DNA of 40,813 bases from Streptomyces flavidovirens DSM 40150 (GTDB taxonomy: Bacteria; Actinomycetota; Actinomycetes; Streptomycetales; Streptomycetaceae), in the NCBI RefSeq assembly GCF_000429085.1, contig NZ_AUBE01000002.1, forward strand, positions 1 through 40,813, given 5' to 3'. The notes under the pieces are model-generated. The model did no database searches. It was not told the origin of the DNA and saw nothing but the letters and a program-made list of their open reading frames with translations. Below, piece after piece: positions 16,433 to 24,428 of the stretch (position 1 is the first letter of the stretch; each line of letters opens with the position of its first letter). The translations under genes and the position numbers were made by a program.

Positions 16433-19400
16433 CGGTTGTTGCTCCCGTCGGGACGCTGCTCGGGCTCGTTGCCTTCGGCGTAGGGATGCTGCTGCGGCTG
16501 CTGCTGCTGCCCGTAGCCGTACGGGTCGTACTGGCCCTCCTGGTACTGGTCGGCCGCCGGGTACTGGCCTTCCTGGTACGGGTACTGGTCCGCCTGCTGG
16601 TACGGGTCCGCCTGGTACTGCCCGCCGTCGCCGTACTGCCCGGCCGCCTGGTACGGGTCGCCCTGGTACTGCTCGCCGCCGTAACCCTGGTGCTGCTCTT
16701 GGCCGCCGTACTGCTGCTGCTGTCCGTACTCGGTGCCCGCGTACGACTGCGCGTCCCACTCGCCGTACTGCTGCTGTTGTTGCTGCTGCTGCTGCTGGGG
16801 TACGGACGCGTACACGGCGGTCCCGTCCTGCCCTTGGGGCGGCTGACCGTACGGGTCGGCGGGGGGCTGGTCCCCGTCATCCTCCTGCGCGTCCGTCTGG
16901 GGGGCGTGCGGCGCTTCCGTCTGCGCCGCCGCGCGCAGCCTGCGCGCCCGGCGGCCCTCGCCCGCCACCGGCTGCACGGGTACGTCGATCTCCTCCTCCG
17001 GCAGGTCGTCGTCGACCTCGCGGCGGCGGCCCGGCAGGGCCAGCACCAACAGGAGCAGGCAGAGGCCGACCTGGGTCCAGATCCACACGGTGTGGGCGAC
17101 GGGGGCCTCGTACGTAAGGTCGAGCCGGCCGCCCTCGGCGGGCAGTTCGAAGCCCTGCGCCCAGCCGTCGACGGTCTTCTTCTCCAATACGCGTCCGTCG
17201 AGCGTGGCCTGCCAGCCCTCGGCCGCGGAGTCCGCGATGCGCAGTACCCGGCCGGCCTCGCCTGCCGGGATCGTGGTGTGTGCCTCGACCGTGCTCGACG
17301 CGACCGACAGCGGCTCGTCGCCCGCCTTGCCGGAGACGATCGTGGCCCGCGCGACCTGGCGGTCGACGCGCCACAGCGCGCTGCCGTCGAGCTGGCTGAG
17401 CCGGCTCAGGCCGGGGGTCGAGTCGAGGACGCGGCTCATCGCGCGCGGCGCCCCGTCCCGTACAAGGACGTAACGGACGGCGTACCCGCCGAGCTGGTCG
17501 GCCTGGTCGGCGCCGGAGCCCGCGACCAGGTTGGAGACGATCTTGTCGAGCTGCGGGCTGCTGCCGCCCGCCGCGGCGAGTTCCCCGTCACCCAGCCGGG
17601 CTCCGGAGCCGCGTACAAGCGTGTACGAGACCTTCGCGGCCGACGTTCCCCCGAGGACGAGGGTGCGGGCCTGGTCGCGCGTGCCGCTTTCCTCCGCGAC
17701 GAACGCCGGCACCTGCACCGGGTCCCGCCGCTCCAGCGGCCCCGCCGCGCCGCCGATCATCCAGCCGGCGGCGGCGAGCAGCGGTCCGGCCGCCGCGGCG
17801 AAGGCGATCAGTACGGCGACGGGCTGGCGCCAGCCGAAGCTCTGGGTGGCGACGCGTTCGCGCGCGCCGTCCGCGCCGAGGACGGTGGCGCCGATGAGCG
17901 CCAGGCCGTAAACGAGGGTCGCGGGTCCGGCCCAGCCGCCTTCGGACCTGTTCGCGAACACGGCGAAGAGGAGGGCGACGACCGCCACCACCCACGCGGT
18001 GCGGATCGGATACGTCCGCTCACTGCGCAGCAGAGCCGCCAGCGCTGCGAGGACGATGCCGATGAGCAGCAGCCCACCCGTCGCCCTGGGGCCGCCGGGG
18101 CTCGCGCCGAGCAGGTCGAGTGCGCCGGCCGGGCCCGTACTGAAGTCGAGGCCCGCCTCGCGGAAGAAGCCGGCGGGGCTGGTGAGGAGGGAGAGCGACC
18201 AGGGGGCGAGCATCAGGACGGGGGTGCCGAGCGAGGCGAGGAAGCGCAGTCCGTACGCCGTGATGTCGCCGCGCCGCAGCGCCAGTACGCCGATGCCGAG
18301 CACCAGGGCGATCGGCCACACGACCGGCGTGAACGCCGTGGCGAAGGTCAGCAGGAGCGCGTACGCCCAGACGGCGCGCCAGCTTGAGCGCGCGCCCCCG
18401 GCGCGGAAACCGCTCGCGGAGACGGCGCACCGGGCGATGAGCGGCAGCAGTACCGCCAGGACGGCCGTGCCGAGCCGGCCGGTCGCGAGGGCTCCGGTGG
18501 CGGCGGGCAGGAAGGCGTACGCGACGGCCGCCCAGGCGCGCAGCAGCCGGGACTCGACGAGCGGGCGCGAGACGAAGTAGGCGGTGAGGCCGGCCAGCGG
18601 CACCGAGCAGACCAGCAGCACGGTGAGCGCGAGCCCGGTGGAGCCGAGGAAGACGGCCGACAGGCCGGCGAGGACGCCGAGGTAGGGCGGCGCCGTCTGG
18701 GTGCCGCCGGTGCCGATGGGGTGCCAGACATCGGCGTACCGCGACCACAGGTCGGACACGTCGGCGGGCGCGGGCAGCAGTGCGCCGCCTGCCAGCGAAC
18801 CGCCGCCGAGGAGGCCGCGGCAGGCGACGAGCGAGACGAACAGGAGCAGGAGGAAGAGCACGGGGCCCGGCTTGCGGGCGATCCGCTTCAGCCGCGCGAA
18901 CTGCTCGATCTCCATGTAGTCGGCGTCGTCGCCGCCGGGGCCCGACTCGACGACGCCGTGCCGCGAACCGGAGGCGGAGTCGGGCTCGGAGCGGGAGCCG
19001 AGGCTGCCCGCGACCTGTTCGAAGGTGGCTCTGACGGTCGCGCCGGTCGGCGGGAAGAGGGGCCGCAGTTCGCTCGCGTCGACCTTTCCCTTTCCGCGCC
19101 GCTTTCTGGCCGCGAGGATCTTGCCGGGGCGCAGCAGGGTGCCCATCAGGCCGGTGACCTCGTCGACCGCCTGTCCGGGGACCTTCCCGAGGAGGTAGGC
19201 GAGCGTGCGCAGGAGCGTGCCGAAGACGAGCCGCAGCATGACGTACGGCAGGAGGGCGCCGCGCGCGTTGACGAGCATCGCGTAGACGGCGCCCGCCTTG
19301 TCGACGCGGTGCGGGCTGGCAACGGAGCGGCCGGCGCAGTCGATGGGCCTGCGCTCGCGCGCGGATGCCTCGGCGTGCCGCAGTACGGCGTCGGGGGCGA

Positions 19401-20187
19401 CGAGGACGCGGTGGCCGGCGGCGTGGGCGCGCCAGCACAGGTCGACGTCGTCGCGCATGAGGGGAAGCCGGCGGTCGAACCCGCCGAGCTCTTCCCACAC
19501 GTCGCGGCGGATGAGCATGCCGGCGGTGGACACGGACAGTACGGAGCGGACCTGGTCGTGCTGGCCCTGGTCCTGTTCGCGCCGGTCGAGTCCGGTCCAG
19601 CGGCGGCCGCTGTTGGCGATGGAGACGCCGACTTCGAGGAGCTGCTTCCTGTCGTACCAGCCGCGGAGCTTGGGGCCGATGATCGCGGCGTGCTCGTCGG
19701 AGTCGGCGACGCGCAGCAGTTCGGCGAGCGCGTCCGGCTCGGGCGCGCAGTCGTCGTGCAGGAGCCACAGCCACTGCACCGGTTCGCCGTGCGGGAGTTC
19801 GGGCAGGTCGTACGCGTCGTCGCGCCAGGACCTGCTCACCGGGTCCCAGCCGCTGGGCCGCTTCAGGTAGGGCAGTTCCTCGGGGGTGAGCACCTGAGCG
19901 GTACGGACTGCCTCGTCGACGGCGGTGCCGAAGCCGGAGCGGCGCGCGAGGTGCAGTACGCGTTCGGGACCGATCGCTTCGGTGACCAGTTCGGCGGAGT
20001 CGTCCGCGCTGCCGGTGTCGGCGGCGACGACGTTCTGTACGGGGCGTTCCTGCCCCAGGAGCCCGGCGAGGGCGTCGGGCAGCCAGCGCGCTCCGTCGTG
20101 GGAGACGAGCACGGCGGTGACGACATGGCGGGGGAACTCGGGAGCGGCCGCCGCGTACGGCGCCGACGTTTGGCTGTGCACGGACAT
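16429..20187 (-). CDS. Large membrane glycosyltransferase (GT2 domain, polytopic core, Gln/Tyr-rich tail)
   Basis: This 1252-residue protein has an N-terminal GT-A domain (about 20-330): TAVLVSHDGARWLP, the nucleotide-sugar motif LLHDDCAP (Asp145-Asp146) and MRDDVDLCWRAHAAG (Asp246-Trp252), as in rhamnosyl- and galactofuranosyltransferases of family 2. A polytopic region of about ten helices (about 440-840) follows, then an extracytoplasmic beta-rich domain (about 850-1025), a last helix (VWIWTQVGLCLLLLVLAL) and a cytosolic tail of 200 residues. The tail starts acidic and becomes rich in Gln, Tyr, Gly and Pro, including ten consecutive Gln. Acceptor and sugar are unknown; nearby manB and manC suggest a GDP-mannose-dependent or related envelope polymer. 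The stop overlaps the next gene's ATG. Confidence 0.9.
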   Translation of the reverse strand: MSVHSQTSAPYAAAAPEFPRHVVTAVLVSHDGARWLPDALAGLLGQERPVQNVVAADTGSADDSAELVTEAIGPERVLHLARRSGFGTAVDEAVRTAQVLTPEELPYLKRPSGWDPVSRSWRDDAYDLPELPHGEPVQWLWLLHDDCAPEPDALAELLRVADSDEHAAIIGPKLRGWYDRKQLLEVGVSIANSGRRWTGLDRREQDQGQHDQVRSVLSVSTAGMLIRRDVWEELGGFDRRLPLMRDDVDLCWRAHAAGHRVLVAPDAVLRHAEASARERRPIDCAGRSVASPHRVDKAGAVYAMLVNARGALLPYVMLRLVFGTLLRTLAYLLGKVPGQAVDEVTGLMGTLLRPGKILAARKRRGKGKVDASELRPLFPPTGATVRATFEQVAGSLGSRSEPDSASGSRHGVVESGPGGDDADYMEIEQFARLKRIARKPGPVLFLLLLFVSLVACRGLLGGGSLAGGALLPAPADVSDLWSRYADVWHPIGTGGTQTAPPYLGVLAGLSAVFLGSTGLALTVLLVCSVPLAGLTAYFVSRPLVESRLLRAWAAVAYAFLPAATGALATGRLGTAVLAVLLPLIARCAVSASGFRAGGARSSWRAVWAYALLLTFATAFTPVVWPIALVLGIGVLALRRGDITAYGLRFLASLGTPVLMLAPWSLSLLTSPAGFFREAGLDFSTGPAGALDLLGASPGGPRATGGLLLIGIVLAALAALLRSERTYPIRTAWVVAVVALLFAVFANRSEGGWAGPATLVYGLALIGATVLGADGARERVATQSFGWRQPVAVLIAFAAAAGPLLAAAGWMIGGAAGPLERRDPVQVPAFVAEESGTRDQARTLVLGGTSAAKVSYTLVRGSGARLGDGELAAAGGSSPQLDKIVSNLVAGSGADQADQLGGYAVRYVLVRDGAPRAMSRVLDSTPGLSRLSQLDGSALWRVDRQVARATIVSGKAGDEPLSVASSTVEAHTTIPAGEAGRVLRIADSAAEGWQATLDGRVLEKKTVDGWAQGFELPAEGGRLDLTYEAPVAHTVWIWTQVGLCLLLLVLALPGRRREVDDDLPEEEIDVPVQPVAGEGRRARRLRAAAQTEAPHAPQTDAQEDDGDQPPADPYGQPPQGQDGTAVYASVPQQQQQQQQQQYGEWDAQSYAGTEYGQQQQYGGQEQHQGYGGEQYQGDPYQAAGQYGDGGQYQADPYQQADQYPYQEGQYPAADQYQEGQYDPYGYGQQQQPQQHPYAEGNEPEQRPDGSNNR
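16432..16830 (-). repeat. Low-complexity coding repeat (Gln/Tyr/Gly tail) with CAG/CAA run
   Basis: The 3' end of the glycosyltransferase gene encodes repeated motifs such as QYQ, DPYQ, QYPYQEG and YGGQ. A run of ten Gln codons spans 16768-16797 (CAG with two CAA). Pure triplet runs like this are prone to length change without frameshift. Confidence 0.85.
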
Positions 20188-20489
20188 CGGGGTACGGGCC
20201 CTCCGGCCGGGGTCCGGGGGTCGCCCCCCGGAAGGCTGCTGTCTGACTGCGTCGACGCGCGCGACCCTTGGGGGCGGTTGCTGCGTCTCGGACAGCGCCC
20301 CACACTAACGGCTGGGCAGCACAACGGTCCGCCGCCTGCGGCCGGGGGCCGGGCGACGGACCGGTTGATACGTGCACGCTTGTGCCAATTGGTCAATAAG
20401 GCGTCGGGCGCGGGGCCGGGTCGCGGCCGGTGTCGCGGTGGATCGCGGTGGGTCCCGGTGGGTCGCGACTGTGTGTGACAGTCGGGCGG
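20188..20489 (-). promoter_or_regulatory. Upstream region of the glycosyltransferase gene and 3' flank of whiB
   Basis: This 302-bp gap has no gene. On the minus strand a -10 TAGTGT (20307..20302) with a weak -35 GGACCG 17 bp upstream would start the glycosyltransferase mRNA about 110 nt before its ATG. A CCAATTGG palindrome sits inside TTGACCAATTGG near 20385-20396. Closer to whiB, the plus strand shows imperfect repeats of TCGCGGTGG. A hairpin, CGACTGT-GTGTG-ACAGTCG (20466-20484), follows the whiB stop by 6 bp. Confidence 0.5.
20466..20484 (-). terminator. Small stem-loop after whiB
   Basis: Perfect 7-bp arms, CGACTGT and ACAGTCG, enclose a 5-nt loop immediately downstream of the whiB stop codon at 20490. 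There is no U tract, so termination may be partial. Confidence 0.5.
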
Positions 20490-20753
20490 TCAGACGGCGG
20501 CCTTTTTCAGTCGCCGGCGTTCGCGCTCGGACAGACCGCCCCAGATTCCGAACCGTTCGTCATTGGAGAGCGCGTACTCAAGGCATTCCGAGCGGACTTC
20601 ACAGGCGAGACAGACCTTCTTGGCCTCGCGGGTGGAGCCGCCCTTCTCGGGAAAGAAGGATTCGGGGTCGGTCTGTGCGCACAGGGCGCGCTCCTGCCAG
20701 CCGATTTCCTCGTCCGCGTCCTCGACCAGCAGTTGCTGGAACAGCTCGGTCAT
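20490..20753 (-). CDS. whiB: WhiB, iron-sulfur transcription factor of sporulation septation
   Basis: This 87-residue protein matches the S. coelicolor WhiB sequence I recall nearly residue for residue. Four cysteines, Cys25, Cys48, Cys51 and Cys57 (C-x22-C-x2-C-x5-C), ligate a [4Fe-4S] cluster. GIWGG at 69-73 forms the turn that contacts the sigma factor, and the basic end ERERRRLKKAAV binds DNA. WhiB works with WhiA to stop aerial growth and start sporulation septation, controlling genes such as ftsZ and ftsK. The ATG has GAGGGG 5 nt upstream. It stands alone on the minus strand with a long upstream region, as expected for a developmentally controlled gene. Confidence 0.97.
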   Translation of the reverse strand: MTELFQQLLVEDADEEIGWQERALCAQTDPESFFPEKGGSTREAKKVCLACEVRSECLEYALSNDERFGIWGGLSERERRRLKKAAV

Positions 20754-21204
20754 GTGCGCCCCTCGTCTGTCTTTGCTTCCCCGTGATGTAGTCGTTGCCG
20801 TTTTCGGCCGAACGACACGAGTGAAATTACAAGTGTGCGGATCCGAGGCAGTCAAGCCGAGATCTGCTATTGAGCCGGTTATTCACCCGGCGGAACCAAA
20901 GCTATGCGGAAAGTGTTCAAATCGGTAAAAGCTGCAGCACATGCCACTGGCTCATCCACAGCCCCTCACCAGGGTGAGACGCGGGCGGGTTTGATCTTGT
21001 TGCGGTCGGCCCGCGGAAGCGATCCGAATCACAGTCCGGCTGCGACGCCTCAACGAGGTTTGCCTGCGCGGTTGATGCGCCACATCTCCGCCCCCTCGGC
21101 TGCACAAACCTTTCTCCACATCCATTAACCGGATGAGGTGAAACATTACCCCCAAAACGGTCACGAGGTTGACAGCGCGTGAGCAAGCGGGTCTCCTTGA
21201 AGGC
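20754..21204. promoter_or_regulatory. Long divergent intergenic region upstream of whiB and of the cysteine dioxygenase leader
   Basis: This region is about 450 bp, clearly less GC-rich than its surroundings, with no open frame resembling a gene. On the minus strand TTGACT (20855..20850) and TGTAAT (20831..20826) are 18 bp apart and form a plausible whiB promoter with a leader of about 65 nt. On the plus strand TTGACA (21169-21174) lies 17 bp before TCTCCT (21192-21197), seven bases before the ATG of the polycysteine ORF. Single GACAC words occur but are too short to call WhiA sites. Confidence 0.5.
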
Positions 21205-21306
21205 ATGCCAGTGACCGCAGTGCTCTTCCGAACCCACACCTGTGGGTTCCGTCGTGCTGCCCAGGTCCGTTTCGGCTGTTGCTGTTGCTGTTGTTCCAGC
21301 TGTTGA
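21205..21306 (+). CDS. Polycysteine leader peptide upstream of cysteine dioxygenase (putative attenuator)
   Basis: This short ORF encodes 33 residues from the ATG at 21205 or 31 from the GTG at 21211. The peptide ends RFGCCCCCCSSC-stop, with eight Cys in total; the six-Cys run uses codons TGT TGC TGT TGC TGT TGT at 21277-21294. The GTG has AAGG seven bases upstream; the ATG sits seven bases after a possible -10, which would make it leaderless. It is on the same strand as the cysteine dioxygenase gene and ends 138 bp before it. In mycobacteria, leaderless polycysteine ORFs act as cysteine-responsive attenuators, and short Cys-ending leader peptides are known before sulfur genes in actinobacteria. 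Here stalling at Cys codons when Cys-tRNA is scarce would report cysteine supply to the gene that destroys cysteine. Function is inferred; the ORF is directly visible. Confidence 0.78.
   Translation: MPVTAVLFRTHTCGFRRAAQVRFGCCCCCCSSC
21230..21250 (+). promoter_or_regulatory. Dyad inside the leader ORF, with potential anti-Shine-Dalgarno arm
   Basis: GAACCCAC and GTGGGTTC form an 8-bp stem around ACCT (9 complementary bases if counted as DNA). The right arm continues as GGGTTCC (21244-21250), which is exactly complementary to GGAACCC (21431-21437), overlapping the likely ribosome site of the cysteine dioxygenase gene. The two pairings exclude each other. Confidence 0.45.
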
Positions 21307-21385
21307 AGCCTCCGCGCTCCAGCTGAATCTGCCTGACTGTGCCTGACTCTGCGTAACGCCTCCGCAGCATCTGGTCTTGCACTTG

Positions 21386-21412
21386 CCTTGCGACACCTTT
21401 CCTTGCGACACC
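21386..21412 (+). repeat. Direct repeat in the cysteine dioxygenase leader
   Basis: CCTTGCGACACC occurs at 21386-21397 and again at 21401-21412, separated by TTT, so the period is 15 bp. It lies 33 bp before the start codon. It could be an operator, an RNA element or a chance duplication. Confidence 0.6.
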
Positions 21413-21444
21413 CCAGCACTCTCATGCCGAGGAACCCCCGCACC

Positions 21445-21960
21445 ATGAACAGCGACAGCGACCTCCAGATCGCCGGCGACATCCTCGCCGTCCAGCACCT
21501 CCTCCAGCCCGCCCGCGAGCACCCGGCCACCGTCGCCGAGTTCGCCGGCCTCGCCCGTTCCATCGCCGCCGACTGCGCGCAATGGGAGCACCTCATTTCG
21601 TACGACGCGACCAGCCGCTGGTACCACCGGCTGCGTACCGGACCCGGATACGAGGTCTGGCTGCTGAGCTGGGTGCCCGGACAGGGCAGCGGTATGCATG
21701 ATCACGGGCCGTCGTCCGGCGTACTGACCGTCCTCGACGGAGAGTTGACCGAGCACGCGGGGACGGGGCGGGTGCGGCGCACCCTCGGGGCGGGTTCGCA
21801 GCGGGTGTTCGCGCCCGGGTACGTCCACGAGGTCGTCAACGACGCGCTGGAGCCGGCGGTCAGCCTGCACGTCTACTTCCCCGGCCTCTCCGAGATGCCG
21901 ATGCACTCGGCGCGGTGCTCCTCCCCGGCCGCCCAGTCACAGGATGTCGTACCGGCCTGA
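21445..21960 (+). CDS. Cysteine dioxygenase (type I, cupin)
   Basis: This 171-residue cupin is an iron(II) thiol dioxygenase that oxidises L-cysteine to cysteine sulfinate. The metal ligands are His85 and His87 (GSGMHDHGPSSG) and His128 (APGYVHEVVN); His142 in SLHVYFPG matches the fourth conserved His of bacterial CDOs. The family signature WLLSWVPGQGSGMHDHG is intact. The ATG giving MNSDSDLQ is preferred because GAGGAA lies 11 nt upstream; another ATG at 21424 has no ribosome site. Downstream, cofD starts only 13 bp after the stop, apparently with its own leaderless promoter. A polycysteine leader ORF precedes the gene and probably controls it. Confidence 0.92.
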   Translation: MNSDSDLQIAGDILAVQHLLQPAREHPATVAEFAGLARSIAADCAQWEHLISYDATSRWYHRLRTGPGYEVWLLSWVPGQGSGMHDHGPSSGVLTVLDGELTEHAGTGRVRRTLGAGSQRVFAPGYVHEVVNDALEPAVSLHVYFPGLSEMPMHSARCSSPAAQSQDVVPA

Positions 21961-21973
21961 CAGACTGCTGTGC

Positions 21974-22930
21974 ATGCGCATTGTGGTTCTGGCAGGCGGT
22001 ATTGGTGGCGCTCGCTTCCTCCGCGGCCTCAAGTCGGCCGCGCCTGACGCGGACATCACCGTCATCGGCAACACCGGTGACGACATTCATCTGTTCGGGC
22101 TCAAGGTCTGCCCCGACCTCGACACCGTGATGTACACCCTCGGCGGTGGCATCAACGAGGAACAGGGCTGGGGGCGTGCGGACGAGACCTTCCAGGTGAA
22201 GGGCGAACTCGCGGCGTACGGCGTGGGACCCGAGTGGTTCGGGCTCGGCGACCGTGACTTCGCGACGCACATCGTCCGTACGCAGATGCTCGGCGCGGGA
22301 TATCCGCTGAGCGCGGTGACGGAGGCGCTGTGCGAGCGGTGGCAGCCGGGGGTTCGGCTGCTGCCCATGTCCGACGACCGTATCGAGACGCATGTCGCCG
22401 TGGATGTGGGCGGGGAGCGCAAGGCCGTTCACTTCCAGGAGTACTGGGTGAAGCTGCGCGCGTCGGTGGACGCGCACGCGGTCGTGCCGGTGGGCGCGGA
22501 GCAGGCGAAGCCGGCGCCGGGGGTCCTGGAGGCCATTGGTTCGGCCGACGTGATTCTCTTCCCGCCGTCCAATCCTGTGGTGAGCGTCGGGACCATTCTG
22601 GCCGTGCCCGGCATCCGCGAGGCGATCGCCGACGCGGGGGTGCCGGTGGTGGGGCTCTCGCCGATCGTCGGGGACGCGCCTGTCCGGGGCATGGCCGACA
22701 AGATGCTGGCCGCGGTCGGCGTGGAGTCGACCGCTGCGGCTGTCGCCCGGCACTACGGGTCGGGGCTGCTCGACGGGTGGCTTGTCGACACTGTGGACGC
22801 GGGTGTGGTGGACGAGGTGGAGAGTGCGGGGATCCGGTGCCGGGCCGTTCCGCTGATGATGACCGACGTGGAGGCCACCGCGGCGATGGCGCGGGAGGCG
22901 CTGGTCCTGGCCGAGGAGGTTCGGGGGTGA
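21974..22930 (+). CDS. cofD: 2-phospho-lactate (phosphoenolpyruvate) transferase of F420 biosynthesis
   Basis: This 318-residue enzyme (FbiA/CofD) transfers the phospho-lactyl or phosphoenolpyruvyl group from the activated guanosine carrier to 7,8-didemethyl-8-hydroxy-5-deazariboflavin (Fo), giving F420-0 or dehydro-F420-0. Signatures: [16 protein letters not shown] at the N terminus, [15 protein letters not shown] (GTP-site Asp residues), [13 protein letters not shown], and [21 protein letters not shown] near residue 230. Its stop overlaps the GTG of fbiB (GTGA), so translation is coupled. There is no Shine-Dalgarno; CAGACT ends seven bases before the ATG, suggesting a leaderless transcript that starts within the dioxygenase-cofD junction. 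Confidence 0.96.
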   Translation: MRIVVLAGGIGGARFLRGLKSAAPDADITVIGNTGDDIHLFGLKVCPDLDTVMYTLGGGINEEQGWGRADETFQVKGELAAYGVGPEWFGLGDRDFATHIVRTQMLGAGYPLSAVTEALCERWQPGVRLLPMSDDRIETHVAVDVGGERKAVHFQEYWVKLRASVDAHAVVPVGAEQAKPAPGVLEAIGSADVILFPPSNPVVSVGTILAVPGIREAIADAGVPVVGLSPIVGDAPVRGMADKMLAAVGVESTAAAVARHYGSGLLDGWLVDTVDAGVVDEVESAGIRCRAVPLMMTDVEATAAMAREALVLAEEVRG

Positions 22931-24330
22931 GCTCGGTGGTGCCGGCGCAGGGGGCGGGGCGGGTTGTGGAGGGGGCCGTGAGTCCTGGCAGAGCTGTGGG
23001 TCCGGGCGGAGCTGTGGGCTCGGAGGGGGCGGGCGGAGCTGTGGGGTATCGGGTGTGGGCGCTCGGTGGGATGCCGGAGGTGCGGGCCGGGGACGACATC
23101 GCCAAGCTCATCGCGGCCACCGGGCCCGGGCTCGTCGACGGGGACATCCTGCTCGTCACTTCGAAGATCGTCAGCAAGGCGGAGGGCCGCGTCGTACAGG
23201 CGGCCGACCGTGACGCCGCCATCGACGCCGAGACGGTACGTGTGGTCGCACGGCGCGGAACGCTTCGTATCGTCGAGAACCGGCAGGGGCTGGTCATGGC
23301 CGCGGCCGGAGTCGACGCGTCCAACACCGAGGCCGGGACCGTGCTGTTGCTGCCCGAGGATCCCGACGCCTCGGCGCGGCGGATCCGGAGCGGGCTGCGG
23401 GACGCGCTGGGCGTGGACGTGGGGATCGTTCTTACCGACACCTTCGGACGGCCCTGGCGCAACGGGCTGACGGATGTCGCGATCGGGGCAGCGGGTGTCC
23501 GGGTTCTCGATGATTTGCGGGGCGGGACTGATGCGTACGGCAATCCGCTGAACGTGACGGTCGTCGCTGTCGGGGATGAACTGGCGGCCGCCGGTGATCT
23601 GGTGAAGGGGAAGGCGGAGGGGCTGCCGGTCGCGGTGGTGCGGGGGCTTTCGCGGGTGGTGGGCGAGGAGGACGGCGGCACGGGTGACCTGGTCCGGTCG
23701 GCAGGTGACGACATGTTCCGGCTCGGGACGTCCGAGGCTGTACGGGAAGCGGTGACGCTGCGGCGTACGGTGCGGGAGTTCACGGACGAGCCGGTGGATC
23801 CGGGGGCGGTACGGCGCGCGGTCGCGGCGGCTGTTACCGCGCCCGCGCCGCATCACACGACGCCCTGGCGCTTCGTGCTGGTGGAGTCGGAGGCGGCGCG
23901 GGGGGCGCTGCTCGATGCGATGCGGGATGCCTGGGTGGCGGATCTGCGGGCCGACGGGAAGTCGGAGGAGTCGATCGCGAAGCGGGTGCGGCGGGGGGAT
24001 GTGCTGCGCCGGGCGCCCTATCTGGTGGTGCCGTGCCTGGTGATGGACGGCTCGCATGTGTACGGGGATGCTCGTCGGGACGCGGCGGAGCGGGAGATGT
24101 TCGTGGTCGCGGCCGGGGCGGGTGTGCAGAACTTCCTGGTGGCGCTGGCGGGGGAACGGCTGGGGTCGGCGTGGGTTTCGTCGACGATGTTCTGCCGTGA
24201 AGTGGTGCGGGGCGTGTTGGGGCTGCCGGAGGGCTGGGACCCGATGGGCGCGGTCGCGGTGGGCCACGCGGCGACACCGCCGAAGGAACGGGCGCCGAGG
24301 GATTCGGCGGCGTACATCGAGGTGCGCTGA
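22927..24330 (+). CDS. fbiB: Bifunctional F420 gamma-glutamyl ligase / dehydro-F420 reductase
   Basis: This 467-residue protein begins at the GTG overlapping the cofD stop. After a Gly/Val-rich N-terminal extension (about 1-38), residues 40-255 are the CofE ligase ([49 protein letters not shown]), which adds glutamates to F420-0. Residues about 273-467 are an FMN-binding nitroreductase domain ([40 protein letters not shown]), which in mycobacterial FbiB reduces dehydro-F420-0. The fusion is standard in actinobacteria. F420 supports redox enzymes in primary and antibiotic metabolism. The gene ends 98 bp before the convergent AlkA-like gene; no clear hairpin lies in that gap. Confidence 0.96.
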   Translation: MSSVVPAQGAGRVVEGAVSPGRAVGPGGAVGSEGAGGAVGYRVWALGGMPEVRAGDDIAKLIAATGPGLVDGDILLVTSKIVSKAEGRVVQAADRDAAIDAETVRVVARRGTLRIVENRQGLVMAAAGVDASNTEAGTVLLLPEDPDASARRIRSGLRDALGVDVGIVLTDTFGRPWRNGLTDVAIGAAGVRVLDDLRGGTDAYGNPLNVTVVAVGDELAAAGDLVKGKAEGLPVAVVRGLSRVVGEEDGGTGDLVRSAGDDMFRLGTSEAVREAVTLRRTVREFTDEPVDPGAVRRAVAAAVTAPAPHHTTPWRFVLVESEAARGALLDAMRDAWVADLRADGKSEESIAKRVRRGDVLRRAPYLVVPCLVMDGSHVYGDARRDAAEREMFVVAAGAGVQNFLVALAGERLGSAWVSSTMFCREVVRGVLGLPEGWDPMGAVAVGHAATPPKERAPRDSAAYIEVR

Positions 24331-24428
24331 GCGGGGGCGGGGGTTGTGCGCATGCGCGTCGGGGAGTTGCTGGTCGGCGTAGGGGGAAGCTGCGCCTCGT
24401 AGGCGCGGGCGGGGTTGGGGGTTGGTCG

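Noticed and set aside
16433..16759. Extended N terminus of the DUF5719-type protein
   Set aside because: It overlaps the glycosyltransferase coding sequence out of frame and is Arg/Pro/Gly repeat; the real signal peptide starts at 16432.
20811..20820. WhiA binding site (GACAC) upstream of whiB
   Set aside because: A single five-base word is expected by chance at this frequency; no second site or known spacing supports it.
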